A DNA stretch of 64,000 nt from Teratosphaeria epicoccoides (GCA_021401465.1 JADDMT010000014.1:310001-374000), one strand, 5' to 3'. Shown: positions 11,338-23,085, counted from the first letter of the stretch. Made by a program: numbers and translations. The notes: generated by a model not told the origin, from the letters alone.

Positions 11338-13331
11338 TCATGGCTTGACATCACTCCTCAGGTGTGCTGGTGTCTCCAATTCATGTCTGATGCCCGCACC
11401 ATCGATTTCCACGGGATCCATTGGTTCCGCTGGTGCCTCCACAACCCCATTGTCAGGTAATTGCTGAGCTTCCGATCTAGCGCGCTTACCGTAGCTGACG
11501 TATCCAGTATCTGCGTAAGCCGGTGTAGCGGACTGCTGTCCAGGGCTGCCCTTGTATGGTCTGAGCTCTTCGGATCCCTGAGCATCGCCCTTCGTTCTGC
11601 TGTTGGCTCTCCGTCTCCAGATGACAAAGAACGCAACCAGGGCGACTCCGGCGATGACACCAATGACGATACCAGCAATGTCGCCTCCAGTAATTCTACT
11701 TGACTTCGGTTTACTGTTTGCAGTGCTGGCAGACTCTCCGGACGTAGACTTCAGAGCAGTCAAAGAGTCCCAGGTCGTCTCCCAACTTGGTGGATTTGAG
11801 GCTGGGCTCAAAGACGTATCAGTGTACGCAATGTTCTTCACGACGGCGGGCAAGAAATTCGGACCTGGAGCCTGTGCCAGAAACATGCTTGACGAATTCC
11901 AATTCTGTGCGAGGAAAGTTGCCTGAAGGAAGCTACGACCAAGAGTATAGCCAGTTACACTGTTATCAGACTTCGGGCTGCACGGGAAGTACTGAATTGG
12001 TGTGCTAGTGAGCGGCGATTCCAGAGTCAAGTTGAGTAGCGCGAATGGCACTTTGATCGTTGTCGAGAAGCCGCCGTCACCTGAGAGACTGAATGCCAGG
12101 TAATGCGGCGAAGAGACGATATCAGAGTATGATGTGCGCTTATCGGTGTTCCAGGTATAGATATTGAAGTCGGCGTTGTAGGTCACGGGCAGATGTTGAG
12201 CGATAGCATCGCAGGTGTGTCGTGGCAAATACATGTACGGAACGCCTGATCATAGTTCAATAAGTTATGTTCGACACAATGAATCTTGGCACTCTCCAAG
12301 CATACCTGGATCAGGCGTAACGTTGATCGAGCTGAGAGTACTGCCGTTGGCACGGAGTAGGTTGTTGATAGGGACGCTCGACGCGTTCTCATAGGCAGAA
12401 GCGCCACTCGAGACGTTCAAGCTGATGCTGTTGAGTTGCACGTATTGTTCAGTTGTAGCCAATGGCGTGTCCAAGCAGCGAGAGCTATCGTAGCCGCCAA
12501 GCACAAGACTGCCCGTGATATTTGGGTAGACCGAGCCAACGTGAAGGCCGTAAGAGTTCGATGGCATAACACCCCGTAAGTACGCGTCCGGTAATGTTCT
12601 GTTGTTGTGCCAGACGAAGTCGTTGACGTCCGGCCAGCTCACAATAGCAGTCTTGCCATATAGGGAGAACTACCAAAAGTTTTAGCATGGCCTGGGTCGG
12701 ATCATGCGTGGAGCACTTACAAAGCCACTGTCGATGGTGTAGGATGCACCTCCTGGGTAGTTCACGGCATAGCCGTTGCTCATCTCAAACACATGAAGGT
12801 CAAGGATCTGCCCGGAGCCATCGTGCCGGTACTGGCCATTTTTGTATAATGTGAGCCTGTTCGACAAGAATTGGCCCTGTCCAGTCATATTCAAAAGATC
12901 TGAATATCTCGCATCCCAATATGCTGGGTCATGATTTGGGCCCACCGTCTTGTTGTCGTTCGCCACGACATCTGCAGCCGTTTCATGCCATTGAGGTGGC
13001 TCTCCAGTGCTGGTTAGCGGACATTTAGCACTCTGCGATGTGCAGACCGTGGAGTTGACTATCAGGCTCGTATTGCTGAGAGACGGCAGGAGATACATGT
13101 ATTCGTCTGGGAAATCCACAGACGTTGGGATGTACCACCAGGGTCCTTTGGTCTGTCAGTGCTTGTTGCCCAACTGGATCCCTGTCTCAAGCTCTCGCGC
13201 ATACCATCAGGACCTATGCTGTTGTTGCTCGCGAACGCGATAGGATATGCCACAGCATCGTTCTTGATCTGTGCGACTACAATTGCTCCAAACCCAAGTG
13301 CAGCTCCTACGACGGTCTTTGAAGAGTACAT
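11338..13331 (-). CDS. Membrane-anchored pepsin-fold (peptidase A1-like) protein, probably non-catalytic
   Basis: Four exons (13331-13205, 13145-12721, 12669-12306, 12245-11338) with introns of 59, 51 and 60 nt; all phases close to give 607 residues. The product has a signal peptide (VVGAALGFGAIVVAQ), then SIGPDGPWWYIPTSV at the start of the A1 fold. Fold landmarks include GSLVLGGYDSSRC and DPGVPYMYLPRHTC, which sits where the second DSG/DTG-containing loop is expected. In the first lobe, where DTGS is normally found, the text reads MYLLPSLSNTSLIV with no Asp. The ectodomain has many N-glycosylation sequons (NTS, NMT, NIT, NVS, NSS). It is followed by a transmembrane helix (IAGIVIGVIAGVALVAFFVIW), an RRR stop-transfer and a cytoplasmic tail of about 100 residues. 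Such anchored A1-like proteins are common in Dothideomycetes; a role in wall maintenance or sensing is inference. Confidence 0.82.
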
Positions 13332-14599
13332 CTTGCTCCGACTCTTGCTCTATGCCCAGTGCTAGATATGCTTCTTCTGGTCAAGCAAAGGCCAAGATCA
13401 GAGCTCGCGCTCAGGCAGGCAGCCGGCAATGAAAAACCACGAGATGCAGAGACGAATAACGACTACAGGCCTGAATCCAGGCAGCGCGACACTACGAAGC
13501 AGATCAAGAATGAAAAGACTCACAAACCCACGATGCGCAGCACAGCTCTGGGGCCCGCCAGTGGCAAACACCTTTAAGCGCCAGCATCGTGCTACCATCT
13601 ACCACTGCAGATGAGCACTTGCAAGAAGGGGAGATGAGAAGGAAGACCGAGCCTCATGTACGAGATGTCATTGGCCGTCGTGAAGCGCAAGTGTCCCCAG
13701 AATAGCTCATCGTGCTTCCGTGAGCCCTGACCCCCCTGCATGATGTCGGAACGGGTCGTTGGAACAGAAGTTTATACCGCGGCATGTTCCAAGTCGAGTT
13801 CTCTTTGAGGTCTCTATTCGATGGTGTCGGTCAACTTGAAGAATGTGCATTCCAGTGAGCTAGAGCTAGAGGTGGTTTGCAGGTGGTGTGTCGGCAACTG
13901 CGGCCAGCTGCGGAACTTGCTATTCGACAAGTTGAGTGAAGGACAAGTGTTGGACTGTAAGTTCAAGTATATTCAGACTTCTCGTCTCGCAAGCCATGCC
14001 TACCGTTCATTTCACCTCTATCTCAAGGCACAGCATGGCAACAAGGCACAACGCCCGTCCCGCCCGAACTATATAGGAGAGTGGTATCTTGTAACACTAT
14101 ACCGAACAGCAGCCCACGATTCTTCAAAATATCATCATGTCCATATCATACTCATTCGCCAACTCAGCCACACACGCCGATGTGGCCGTGATCCAGCCCG
14201 TCATGTATACGCTAAGCAAGCATGCAGAAACGCTTTTCGCCCGTCATGAAAGATATCGAGGTCGGCGGTTGGGTGTGGAGTCATTTTGGTGGAGTCGAGA
14301 ACTTTGGATGTCGAGTACGAGGGATGGCTCGGCCGCGATGACTGGAGTATGCTGGAAGTGGACGTATAACCTCGTGAAAGCATGAAATCGTAAACCGGTC
14401 GTTAGGCCATTGTGAAGCAGATCGGTCCCTGGTGGTGGACGCTTGTTGTGTCGCAGAAAGAAGAGGGTCGCTCGGTATACCGGACAGTTCCATAAAGGTG
14501 GGCGCCATGACTCAGGCCATGAGCTCAGCGGCCGAATAGGGCCGGCGAAATAGCCTCGTGAGTGGACATGCTGCTGGCGATTCCAGAGTCGTAAGCGCT
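13332..14599. other. Intergenic region with one weak open frame
   Basis: Between the pepsin-fold gene start and the KH gene end. A TATA-like string (CTATATAG, about 14069) lies some 65 bases before an ATG at 14137 (MSISYSFANSATHADVAVIQ), which could start a short unknown product, but the following frame has no recognisable features and no good intron. Nothing else seen. Confidence 0.3.
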
Positions 14600-15733
14600 C
14601 TATGCTGTCGTCTCTGGAATCTGGCTGCGGCGCATCTTCTCTGCCTCGAGATTCTCGTAGAGCAGATAAAGGGCCTTCTCATTAGCAGTTGGTCCGCCGG
14701 TGATGGTGAACATGCGCTCGCCAGTGTCATCGTGAGGCGCCTTCGCGATGGAGATACGGGCACCCGAGCTCTTCCGTATCTCGCTAATCTTGCTACCGCC
14801 GCGGCCGATGATGCAGCCGACCATATCAGCTGGGATGCTGATGTTCTGCGTCTGTATCTCTTCGCCTTCCTCGACAGCAGGTGGCGGGCCGCTATCGGGA
14901 CCACCATTACGGCGAGGAGGGTAGCCTGTTGCTGGTGAACCACCTGTGAAGTCCGCTCCATTGCCAGTCCGGTTGAAGCTGCGCGGTGCACCGTAACCGG
15001 CTGCGGAAGCTCCATTGAGTGGTGGCCCGCCTCCCTGAACGCGTACTGCTGGGCTGTAGAGGACTGTCCCGTAGCCACGCTCTTGATCATCCACGAGGCA
15101 TTTGCCAATCTCCCACACCGCCTTTTGCACGCCATCAGGCGTCCCCTGGATCTCCACGATACGCTCCGTAGACTGAGGTAGCATTTCCTTCTGGGCGACC
15201 ATGCGGACCCCTGATGCGTCCTGTATCTGCTTGATCTTAAGACCTTGTCTGCCAATGATAGTGCCCATCTGGTTGTGTGAGATCAGAAGGCGGATAGCTG
15301 GGCGCTGTCAGTATCCCCTAGAGTCTACGAAATGGAGTTGGGACTCACGATGCGTGTTTGGGTTGGCCACTATGCCGCCCATGCCCATCTGCGGCGCGCC
15401 CTTGACCAACCCATCTGCCACAAGCCCGTATGCCTCCGAGATGCCGTTCAAAGCTCCAGTGACAGACAGCACGCGGTCATGCACACCAGGTACGACCTTG
15501 CTGACACCAGCTCGCACGCCAGTCTTATCTCTCAGGTCAGCGACATTTTGACCAGCCTTGCCAATGATCACGCCTGCCTCTTTCGAGGTGACGATTGCGC
15601 GGAGGGTGATTTGCGATTGGCCATATTCTTCGTCGGTGCGTGGTCGATCGTCGGTATTGAGACCGCCGAGCTTATCTGTAATGCTCTCGATGCCAGCGTC
15701 GACCGGGCTTTGGGTTGGCTCTTCAGCAGACAT
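14600..15733 (-). CDS. rnc1: Three-KH-domain RNA-binding protein (Rnc1/PBP2 type)
   Basis: Binds single-stranded RNA through KH domains; relatives (S. pombe Rnc1, yeast Pbp2/Hek2, animal PCBP) stabilise or localise mRNAs. Two exons (15733-15349, 15297-14600) with a 51-nt intron; donor GTGAGT and acceptor CCCAG close the phase to give THPIRLLISHNQMGTIIGRQG, the family signature at KH2. KH1 is around residues 40-115 (ITLRAIVTSKEAGVIIGKAG). KH2 covers about 128-200 (GRQGLKIKQIQDASGVRM, LPQSTERIVEIQGT). A Gly/Pro-rich linker follows, then KH3 at about 275-345 (IPADMVGCIIGRGGSKISEI). All three GXXG loops (GKAG, GRQG, GRGG) are present. Total 360 residues. A likely 5'-UTR intron (15857-15918, GTGAGT...GCTAAAT...GCAG) lies upstream of the start. 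The symbol is by similarity. Confidence 0.92.
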
Positions 15734-16865
15734 AGTTGCGGCTGGAGGATGGCGGAAGCTTGAAGGCGAGCTGCCGGAGCTAGGGTATCGAAGGATTCGA
15801 AGAAACGCTTAAGCAATTGGTCGAGCAGTGGAGTAGTTTGGGATGGTGGAGCAGAGCTGCAGCGTTCATTTAGCAGACATACTTCTGTGGGTGAAGCTGG
15901 TGAAAGTGGGGTACTCACAACAAAGAGGAGGCGGGGAGGTGTTTGAGGAGCGGTTGAGGATCGCGAAGAGAGGTGGAGGTTGGTATGAGGATCTTGCTTG
16001 TCACTATCTGTTTATCAGCATCGGAGGGGGCTGTGAGGAAAGAGAAAAGGGTTGGATTTGCTGTTGAGAAAGTGCAGACAGCGTGTGTTTCTAGGGAGCT
16101 CTTCCTGCCGAATCGGCTGCACCCGCTAGTGCGAGCGCACATTGGGCTTCCTTGGCAGACCCCAGTAAACTACCTACATGTACTGTTCGTGAAGACCACA
16201 TGACAGCCAACACCAGGGACCCACGACGATTGGACCTCTGTGGTCATTCTTGACTGGTCGTTTCAAATTGCCAGATTCGACAGAGTTGCGGGGGCCACTT
16301 ATCCGTCCCGCTCAGATTATAGCTTACCAGGCGGACATATTTTCTACAATCCTTATCCAAGCGCTACATGGGAGGCATCCTCGACATCTACGGTTGACAG
16401 GGAGATATTCTTCGACCCGTCATTAACCTCACCCTCATGTGTTGACTCCTCGAGTAAGATCCACCGCTATATCGTATGGCTCCGACAGGTCTGGGCTATG
16501 TCAGCTTTCCTGGATATTCTGCCGTAGATGCTCCTGGTGCTCTTTTCTCCGGCCTGCCGGCGATGTATGAGAGATAACCTGTAGCATGATGCCAGCAGTA
16601 CCCACGCTTCCCTGACCACCAGTGCTCCGTGCTGCCGCCACCTTGACCTGAAGCCTAGCAGTGTACACAGAGCAGGAATGACTCGGCTCACTGCCCTCGC
16701 GGACGGTTCCTTCGTGCGGCGTTGGATGGGGTGATGAGGTTTTCTGCTTGGCTAGGCCTGCTGCCAGCATCCTTTGGTTCACGACAGACTTTGCTGGGCA
16801 TGTCAATCAGGTTGCAAGCCTAGTGTCTGTGAGTGAGAAAGTCAGATAATGGGCAGCTAATGGGA
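15734..16865. other. 5' region of the KH gene and degenerate sequence beyond the FAD relic
   Basis: The right end near 15734-16140 is the 5' leader and promoter of the KH gene. 16500-16865 lies just after the broken 3' end of the FAD monooxygenase relic and may hold unrecognisable remains of its C-terminus (SSPHPTPHEG weakly recalls the usual ASTPHQGAG). No intact gene. Confidence 0.35.
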
Positions 16866-17877
16866 CTATAGCGTACCAAAAAGACATATGCGGCCTCCTC
16901 TACGATATGTGCTGACTGAAGGATGGTTGAAAAGCGCCCACTTATCGCAGGTCTCCATCATGGACAGCATGGCTTTGACGCTGGCGCCCCAGCCTTCGAA
17001 ACTACGAAGCATCTCACCCTTCCTGGTTGACTCAACCAACTGCTCATCGTTCCACATCCCATCAAGCTTTGTGCGAAGAGCGACCGCATTCACCGTCCTG
17101 CCGTGATCGATTGGGAATGTCAGGACATGCCCACGATACCCAACATGATGGTTGGCAATGCCAGTGAGTGCGTCGCCTCCTGGTGGGACTACCTCATCCC
17201 TGGGTATAAGGCCACAATAGGCATATTTGCCGGTGGAGACCGCCTCTGCCATTGCAGCCTCATCGACGAGGACAGCTTTGCGGAGGTTAATTCGAATGCC
17301 ATCACTTCCAACGGCCGCATCGACAACAGCGCTCGCGCCATGCTCGAAGAGCAGCTTCACGACAGTCCCATCATCTCGAGGAACATCCCCAACGCCAGTC
17401 ACACGATAGTCAAAGCTCACGCAACGTCCTTTGACCTGATCTGGAAGGAGCGCCAACATACTATCAAGGACCCTGGCACGATGTACACTACTGAAGCTGC
17501 CTGGGCCATAGACCTGCTGTCCTGAAATCTGGATCTGTGCGATGGTCCATGCCCATCGCGAGCCGCACATATAACCCCTCCGCATCATCATTGCCTGGGT
17601 GTCACCTGGTGGCGTGTTGATCTACTACATCACTGCTGGAAGCAATCTTCGAATATGCCTCGCCGGACCGCGGATCGAGTTTGTACAGCGCCCACTGGGC
17701 GTTGAAGCCGAATGCGACGCCAGCGCCGATATCTTGAAAGCGCGATGCGGCCTCATAGATGTGGACGCTTACATGAGGCGCACGCTGCAGGATGCCAAGA
17801 GCAAGACAAACGCCTGCTGTCCCGCCTCCTACAACAGCCAGTGATATTGTGGTATCATCCGTCGCTGCTAGGTCCAT
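16866..17877 (-). pseudogene. Truncated FAD-dependent monooxygenase (salicylate hydroxylase-like)
   Basis: The N-terminal frame has the Rossmann dinucleotide motif (LAVVGGGTAGVCLALGIL) and IGAGVAFGFNA, where the family has GAGVAFGPNA. The frame stops after DQHATR, and a second frame, shifted, resumes SSVHRARVLDSMLALLP, then AVVDAAVGSDGIRINLRK (the DG motif region), CGLIPRDEVVPPGG, GYRGHVLTFPIDHGRTVNAVAL and WALFNHPSVSTYRRGGRICLFG. A functional enzyme continues GDAAHA..PHQGAG, which binds FAD; here the frame ends in a stop (GTL-TAG) and no joined exon restores it. One frame break plus loss of the C-terminal third make it a pseudogene. A 57-nt GT-AG removal at the break (GTACGC...CTCACAG) was tried and leads to a stop within a few codons. 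Confidence 0.65.
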
Positions 17878-18661
17878 TGGCGTCGCCTGTCTTGACCAAA
17901 GTTGATGAGGAAGTCGCAACTGGCGTTTCTGCCTCTAGTACAACCGAGTGAGACTCGGGCAAGCCTGTCAATGACCACTTCCGTCGTTGAATGCTACCAT
18001 GGAGCCAACATCGCTTCTGCTTCTGTAAATTATATGAGTGGTTCAAGCATGTAAGCAGGACGGGTGTCGGCAGCCAATGCTCCTTGCAGCCAATGCACAA
18101 GCCATTCAGGTAGCTGTCGGTATCTACTACTTACTGCTGCATCCTGCTGATCTGACTGGTGCCAAATGAGGATATGATCCGTGCCATGCAGCAAGGCGTA
18201 TAGAGTAGCCGAAGCGGCGTCTCACTTCCTGTACACGCATAGGGTAATTTCTCGCCTTCCAAGCAACCTGAATAGCTGTATGTAAACGTCGCCGACGCTG
18301 GCAACACACATCACATGCACCTCTCATTCGCGGCATCTCTGGGTCTCTGCGCATGTGGCTTCAATGGTTGTGATCCAGGATCAGGCACCGGCCGGCATTC
18401 TAATGCACCACATGTCCTTTCCAGTGACGAAGCGGTCAAGGATTGACTTGATCGACGGAGTGATTTCCGACCGTATGGGCCATCACGGCGGTCAGGAGTC
18501 GGGCTCCGGTGGTCTCCGACTTCTCATTATGGTATGTTCCTGAATGCGAATGGAATGCACAATACATGACTGACGGTCACACAGCGCTATGAGCCAAGGT
18601 GGCGAGGCGTGAGTCTCGTCAGTCGCGCAGGCACCACAATGCACGCTAAGCCAGATCACAG
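17878..18661. other. Intergenic region between two decayed oxidase genes
   Basis: Separates the FAD monooxygenase relic (minus) from the P450 relic (plus). The right part should contain the lost N-terminal quarter of the P450, but no membrane anchor or proline hinge was recognised. No other gene seen. Confidence 0.3.
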
Positions 18662-19838
18662 ATGCGAAGAATGTGCCGTGACTTGCTGAACAGAACCACC
18701 GCGCCGGGCTATATTTCATATCAGATGTTAGAGTACAAATAGATGCTGTATGATGTTCTAGACACCCCGGACGACGCCCTGAAGCACATACGGCGCTACC
18801 CCAATGCACTGACCACGACGATGGTGTTCAGTGGCGAACGCCAAAATATGAGGATCCGAAGCTAATGCAGTTGTTCGAAGGCTTCAACGCTTGGTGCGAA
18901 GTGGTGCAAACAAGAGCTGCGGCATTGATTTCTTTCCATTACTGGGGAAGTTGCCGGATGTGCTTTTATCCACGCAGGCGAAGGCGAAGGAGCTCCACAG
19001 GCATGAGCGGGAGCTGTACATTGGCCACTGGCTTGCTGCCAAGAAGGCTGTCGCAGACGGAATCATCACACATTGCTTCTGCGTGGGAGTGGCTGAACAG
19101 CAGAAGAGGGAGGCTTCAGTGACGCTCAAGCTGCGTATATCTCCGGCACGCTGCTCGAGGCTGGCAGCGACACGACGTCCAATATGCTATACGCCTTCGT
19201 CCAGGCGATGCTGTTGTTTTCCGAAGTGCAGTGGAAGACTCAAAAAGCTATAGGTGATATCTTCGGAGACGGGCGTCTCCCGACCATGGACGACGAAGCT
19301 GCATTGCCTTATATCCGCTGCGTCATCAAAGAGACTCTGCGCTGGATGCCGACGACCATCCTTGGTGCCGTACCGCACGCCACAGCGCAAGATGACACCT
19401 ATAAAGACAATTTTATTCCAACGGGCACCAGGATTGTTCTCAATGTCTAGGCCGTCAACATGAACCCACGGCGTGCTCCCGATCCTCGCAGCTTTATGCC
19501 CGAACGATACCTCAACAACGAGCTGAGGCTGTTCGACTCCGCTGCGAAATCAGACGGCAGCAAACAGGACCCGTTCACTTTCGGAGCAGGTCGAAGAATC
19601 TGTCCAGGGATCCACGTTGCGGAGCGGAGTTGGTTCCTGGGTGTGGCTAGGATGCTATGGGCTTTTGACATCAAGCCGGAAGAAGATGCGGCTGGACAGC
19701 CTATTTTGCCGGATCCGTCCAAGTTGACAAGGGATTCCTTGCATGCCCGAGGAATACCCGGTCGGTATCACGGCGAGGAGTACAGCAAGGGCAGCGTTTG
19801 TGAAGGAGGAGTGGGAGAAGCGGAGAGGAGGCTGTTGA
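18662..19838 (+). pseudogene. Cytochrome P450 relic with two nonsense codons and at least four frameshifts
   Basis: Reading in order and changing frame where needed gives a typical fungal P450: RDLLNRTTAPGYISYQMLEYK, TAG (18740-18742), MLYDVLDTPDDALKHIRRYP; shift near 18826; WRTPKYEDPKLMQLFEGFNAW; shift near 18930; IDFFPLLGKLPDVLLSTQAK; shift near 19110; AAYISGTLLEAGSDTTSNML (I-helix, GSDTT); KETLRWMP (ExxR); RIVLNV, TAG (19448-19450), AVNMNPRRAPDPRSF; FTFGAGRRICPGIHVAERS (haem loop, intact Cys); shift near 19733; MPEEYPVGITARS and a stop at 19836-19838. The first TAG sits where relatives have Gln and the second where they have Trp (NVWAINM). The haem loop and ExxR remain readable, so decay is recent or slow. 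Relatives of this pattern act on polyketide-type secondary metabolites, which is family knowledge only. Confidence 0.85.
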
Positions 19839-21279
19839 ATTCGCAGACACAATGGACCATTTCGCCACTGTGGGCGCGCCGTCACAACGATGCACACAAT
19901 GATTGATCAAACTGCTAAATTGTGCTCCTAGTGTGCTGGATCCTTCAGGGTTGTGGCTGGCAATATAGCTGATCACAAGCGATGCCTGATCGCGCCTTGC
20001 AACAACACACGGCTGCTACAATTGATCTACTTGTTGATTGACACATCCAAACGGCTGGTGCGCCGCTTGAGTGCCAGATTCGTTGTTTGATAACATCATT
20101 TGTTCTGTTGAACAATCAGTGTGTTAACTTGCCGATTGACGGCCGACTCGACCAAGGCCAAGAGAGTCTGCAAATGTCACGCCGGTGACCTTCGTGTCAT
20201 TTTCCTGCAATCGTGACCGCTGTCGCCTGCTGTCTCGTATCAGGGAACAACGTGCCTGTTATGGCCAGCCACGGCTATATCTAATCCCGTGCAGTGTTCA
20301 TTCCTGCATGGCTGAGGCTGTACATAGCTGACTGTGCTCCCTACGCGCCGCGCATGGTAACGACAGGACCGTGTTTTACGAGGCCCCGATTACGTGTAAG
20401 GTGAAGCGCCCTGGCTTTAGGTCTGGCAGGGCGGAGCTCCATTATTGGATCCCTGCAGCTTCGACCCACTCATCTGAAACAGAACTCCGCAACCTGGAAG
20501 AGGCTAAAACCCACATCTTCTCGGATCCAGCGCTACGCAACCACCTCTTCATCATCAACATCCCAGCAATGATACCCTCACACTTCATCAGCGCCGTTTC
20601 TAGTTGATATTCGTTCTCTAGCTGGCGCCTTCCGCTCTTTAACCCAAGTGACCTGGAAGTTTGGAACATCTCCTGCGTTTCGCGCAACCGCTGGAACCAT
20701 CGGCACTGCGCGTCGTAATTTCGAGCCACCAACGTCAAACGACTCCTGGGCGGCCCGCTGGTCGTCCCCACCAGCAAAGCACAGATTGAAGGCCTGTCTC
20801 GCCTGTCACCTCACCGAGTCGTGCTTCATGTTTGCGAGACCTTTCTACCTGGAGCTCGTCTAGAACACGCGCCATCCCTTGCTCACTACTGCTTAGCACA
20901 TCACTCACTTGGACTCGGAGAACAATTGCATTCACTCTTTTCGACAAAGCACACCACAAAGGCACAGGCAGGCCTTCTCACCATTGTTGCGGACATTCCA
21001 CGCCTATACATTAGGCATTGCACGCGTTAGCCGACGCCCCTTTTCTGCTGGGCAGTGGAACACGATTTTCGTACAGTGAAGCAGCACGTCGAGCACAAAA
21101 GACGCTCGTGATTGCGAATCGTTTCTGGACTGCTGGCAGTCGAATCAACATCGCACTCGACACGCTCCTTCACTGAGCACCTACCACCACCTGCGTGATC
21201 ATCAAAACCCACACCGTCACGAGCAAAGTTTACTGCAAACACGGCTCGTGTCAGGTCATTCAACCATCGCTCTTTCAAC
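19839..21279. other. Long intergenic region upstream of the ferric reductase
   Basis: About 1.4 kb without a supportable gene. Short frames on both strands lack motifs. A single GATA-type core (TTTGATAACATC, near 20086) is present, but a lone GATAA is not evidence for iron control. Presumably it includes the reductase promoter and leader. Confidence 0.3.
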
Positions 21280-23085
21280 ATGTCTCCCTTGACAACTTTG
21301 GCGCTGCTCGCAGCATCTCTGCCACCGACATTGGCAGCAAGTGCACATGTCAACCTGGCCACGCAGCACGCCGACCACGAGAATTGGAGACTCGTCAAGT
21401 ATACAGCGTATACTTGGGCAGTCAGTGTTGCTGCCTTGATAGTGTATCGCTGGACCCTCTACCTCCTGAGACATGTTCGAACGTTAGCGAATCTCAACCA
21501 AGGGACGTCCAGCGATGGACGACAGCGCTACTTCAGTATCCCGGACGAGAAATTCGCCAAGATCAAGCGCCATCTGATCAGCGCTCCTCTTCTGAACAAG
21601 CGACACAATCGAGAGGTCAAGCTGTCGGCGGCCATGAACGTAGGAACCGTGCCGGCTCGCCTGCAAACATTGTTCCTTTTAGGCTACCTTGCCATGAATA
21701 TCGTCTTCTGTACGACTACAATCAACTGGCAGGGGAAGCAATTCTATGACGGAGCCATGGATCGATTCGGCATCTTGGCTGTACTCAATATGATCCCTCT
21801 ATTCCTGCTTGCCGGTAGGAACAACCCACTCATCTGGTCTTGCGGCATCAGCTTCGACACATATAACCTCATCCACCGATGGCTTGGCCGCACTGTCATT
21901 TTCGAGTCAATTGCCCACGTCGCATTTTGGATGGCGGGCAAGATCGACGCTTCGGGCAGCGAGAAAGGCTGGCAGATGATCCAACTCGCTATCTCGAGCA
22001 GCCGCATGATGCGCACTGGTACAATCGCTGTCTGTGCGTTGATCTTCATCCTTTTCCAGTCACCCTCCATCGTCCGTCATGCCTTCTACGAAACTTTTCT
22101 CGGCATTCACCAGATTCTTGCCATCGTCGCCACTGTCACAATCTGGATCCATCTGAAGAAGTTTCCGTCGCAGAAGAATCTGCTTGCAGGTGCTGTGGCA
22201 TGCTGGGCCGTCGAGCGCGCTTGGCGCTTCTGGTCTCTGGCAAGCCGCAACGTAGGCGCTGGTGTCACCAAGGCTGAGGTCGAGGCTCTTCCCGGCGACG
22301 CTGTGAGAGTTACGCTGCGTCTGGCGAGGCCTTGGCAGTTCAAGCCCGGCCAGCATGTGTACATGTACATGCCGTCTGTTGGTCTCTGGACTAGCCACCC
22401 TTTCTCTCTTGCCTGGAGTGAGGAGCAGACCGACTTTCCAATTGAGAAGGGTCTGCCCATGGTCCGTCAGGATATGTTCGCTTCCAGGACCAGAACAATG
22501 TCCCTGATCATCCGTCGGAGAACAGGCTTCACAGACAAGATGTTCAAGAAGGCCGAAGTCGCACCCGGAGGCAAATTTGTCACTACAGCCTTTGTGGAAG
22601 GTCCGTATGGCAATCAAAGCTTTCACTCCTACGGCACAGTCATGCTCTTCGCCGCAGGTGTCGGCATCACGCACCAAGTGCCGCACGTGCGCGATCTTGT
22701 GCAAGCGTATGCTAATGGCTTATGCGCCACGCGCAAGATCGTGCTCGTCTGGATCATTCAGTCGCCGGAGCACCTTGAGTGGATCAGGCCATGGATGACG
22801 CAGATCCTCGGCATGGACAAGCGGAGAGATATCCTCAAAATCCTGCTGTTCGTCACGCGCCCTCGCAGCACCAAAGAGATCCACAGCCCGTCTTCAAGTG
22901 TCCAGATGTTCCCTGGCAAGCCGGACGTCGCGGCTTTGATTGAGAAGGAGCAGATGTCGCAGATAGGCGCCATGTCAGTCTCGGTGTGTGGTACTGGCAG
23001 TCTCGCGGACGATGTGCGCAAAGCTGTCAGGGATCGCTGTGAGAGGACGGAGATTGACTTTTCTGAGGAGTCATACTCGTGGTAG
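21280..23085 (+). CDS. Ferric-chelate reductase (FRE/NOX superfamily)
   Basis: Plasma-membrane metalloreductase moving electrons from NADPH via FAD and two haems to extracellular Fe(III) or Cu(II). Single exon, 601 residues. It begins with a hydrophobic leader (LALLAASLPPTLAASA) and an extra N-terminal helix. The ferric reductase transmembrane domain follows, with both His pairs at 13-residue spacing: HRWLGR...AHVAFW and IHQILA...IWIHLK. The FAD-binding region has FKPGQHVYMYMP and HPFSLAW (the HPF[ST] motif). The NAD-binding part has VEGPYGNQ, VMLFAAGVGITH and a terminal VSVCGTGSLADDVR. The C-terminus is acidic with a final Trp (EIDFSEESYSW). Length and motif order are normal for Ascomycete FRE proteins. 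It is next to decayed oxidase genes but shows no break itself. Substrate metal cannot be read from the sequence. Confidence 0.93.
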   Translation: MSPLTTLALLAASLPPTLAASAHVNLATQHADHENWRLVKYTAYTWAVSVAALIVYRWTLYLLRHVRTLANLNQGTSSDGRQRYFSIPDEKFAKIKRHLISAPLLNKRHNREVKLSAAMNVGTVPARLQTLFLLGYLAMNIVFCTTTINWQGKQFYDGAMDRFGILAVLNMIPLFLLAGRNNPLIWSCGISFDTYNLIHRWLGRTVIFESIAHVAFWMAGKIDASGSEKGWQMIQLAISSSRMMRTGTIAVCALIFILFQSPSIVRHAFYETFLGIHQILAIVATVTIWIHLKKFPSQKNLLAGAVACWAVERAWRFWSLASRNVGAGVTKAEVEALPGDAVRVTLRLARPWQFKPGQHVYMYMPSVGLWTSHPFSLAWSEEQTDFPIEKGLPMVRQDMFASRTRTMSLIIRRRTGFTDKMFKKAEVAPGGKFVTTAFVEGPYGNQSFHSYGTVMLFAAGVGITHQVPHVRDLVQAYANGLCATRKIVLVWIIQSPEHLEWIRPWMTQILGMDKRRDILKILLFVTRPRSTKEIHSPSSSVQMFPGKPDVAALIEKEQMSQIGAMSVSVCGTGSLADDVRKAVRDRCERTEIDFSEESYSW

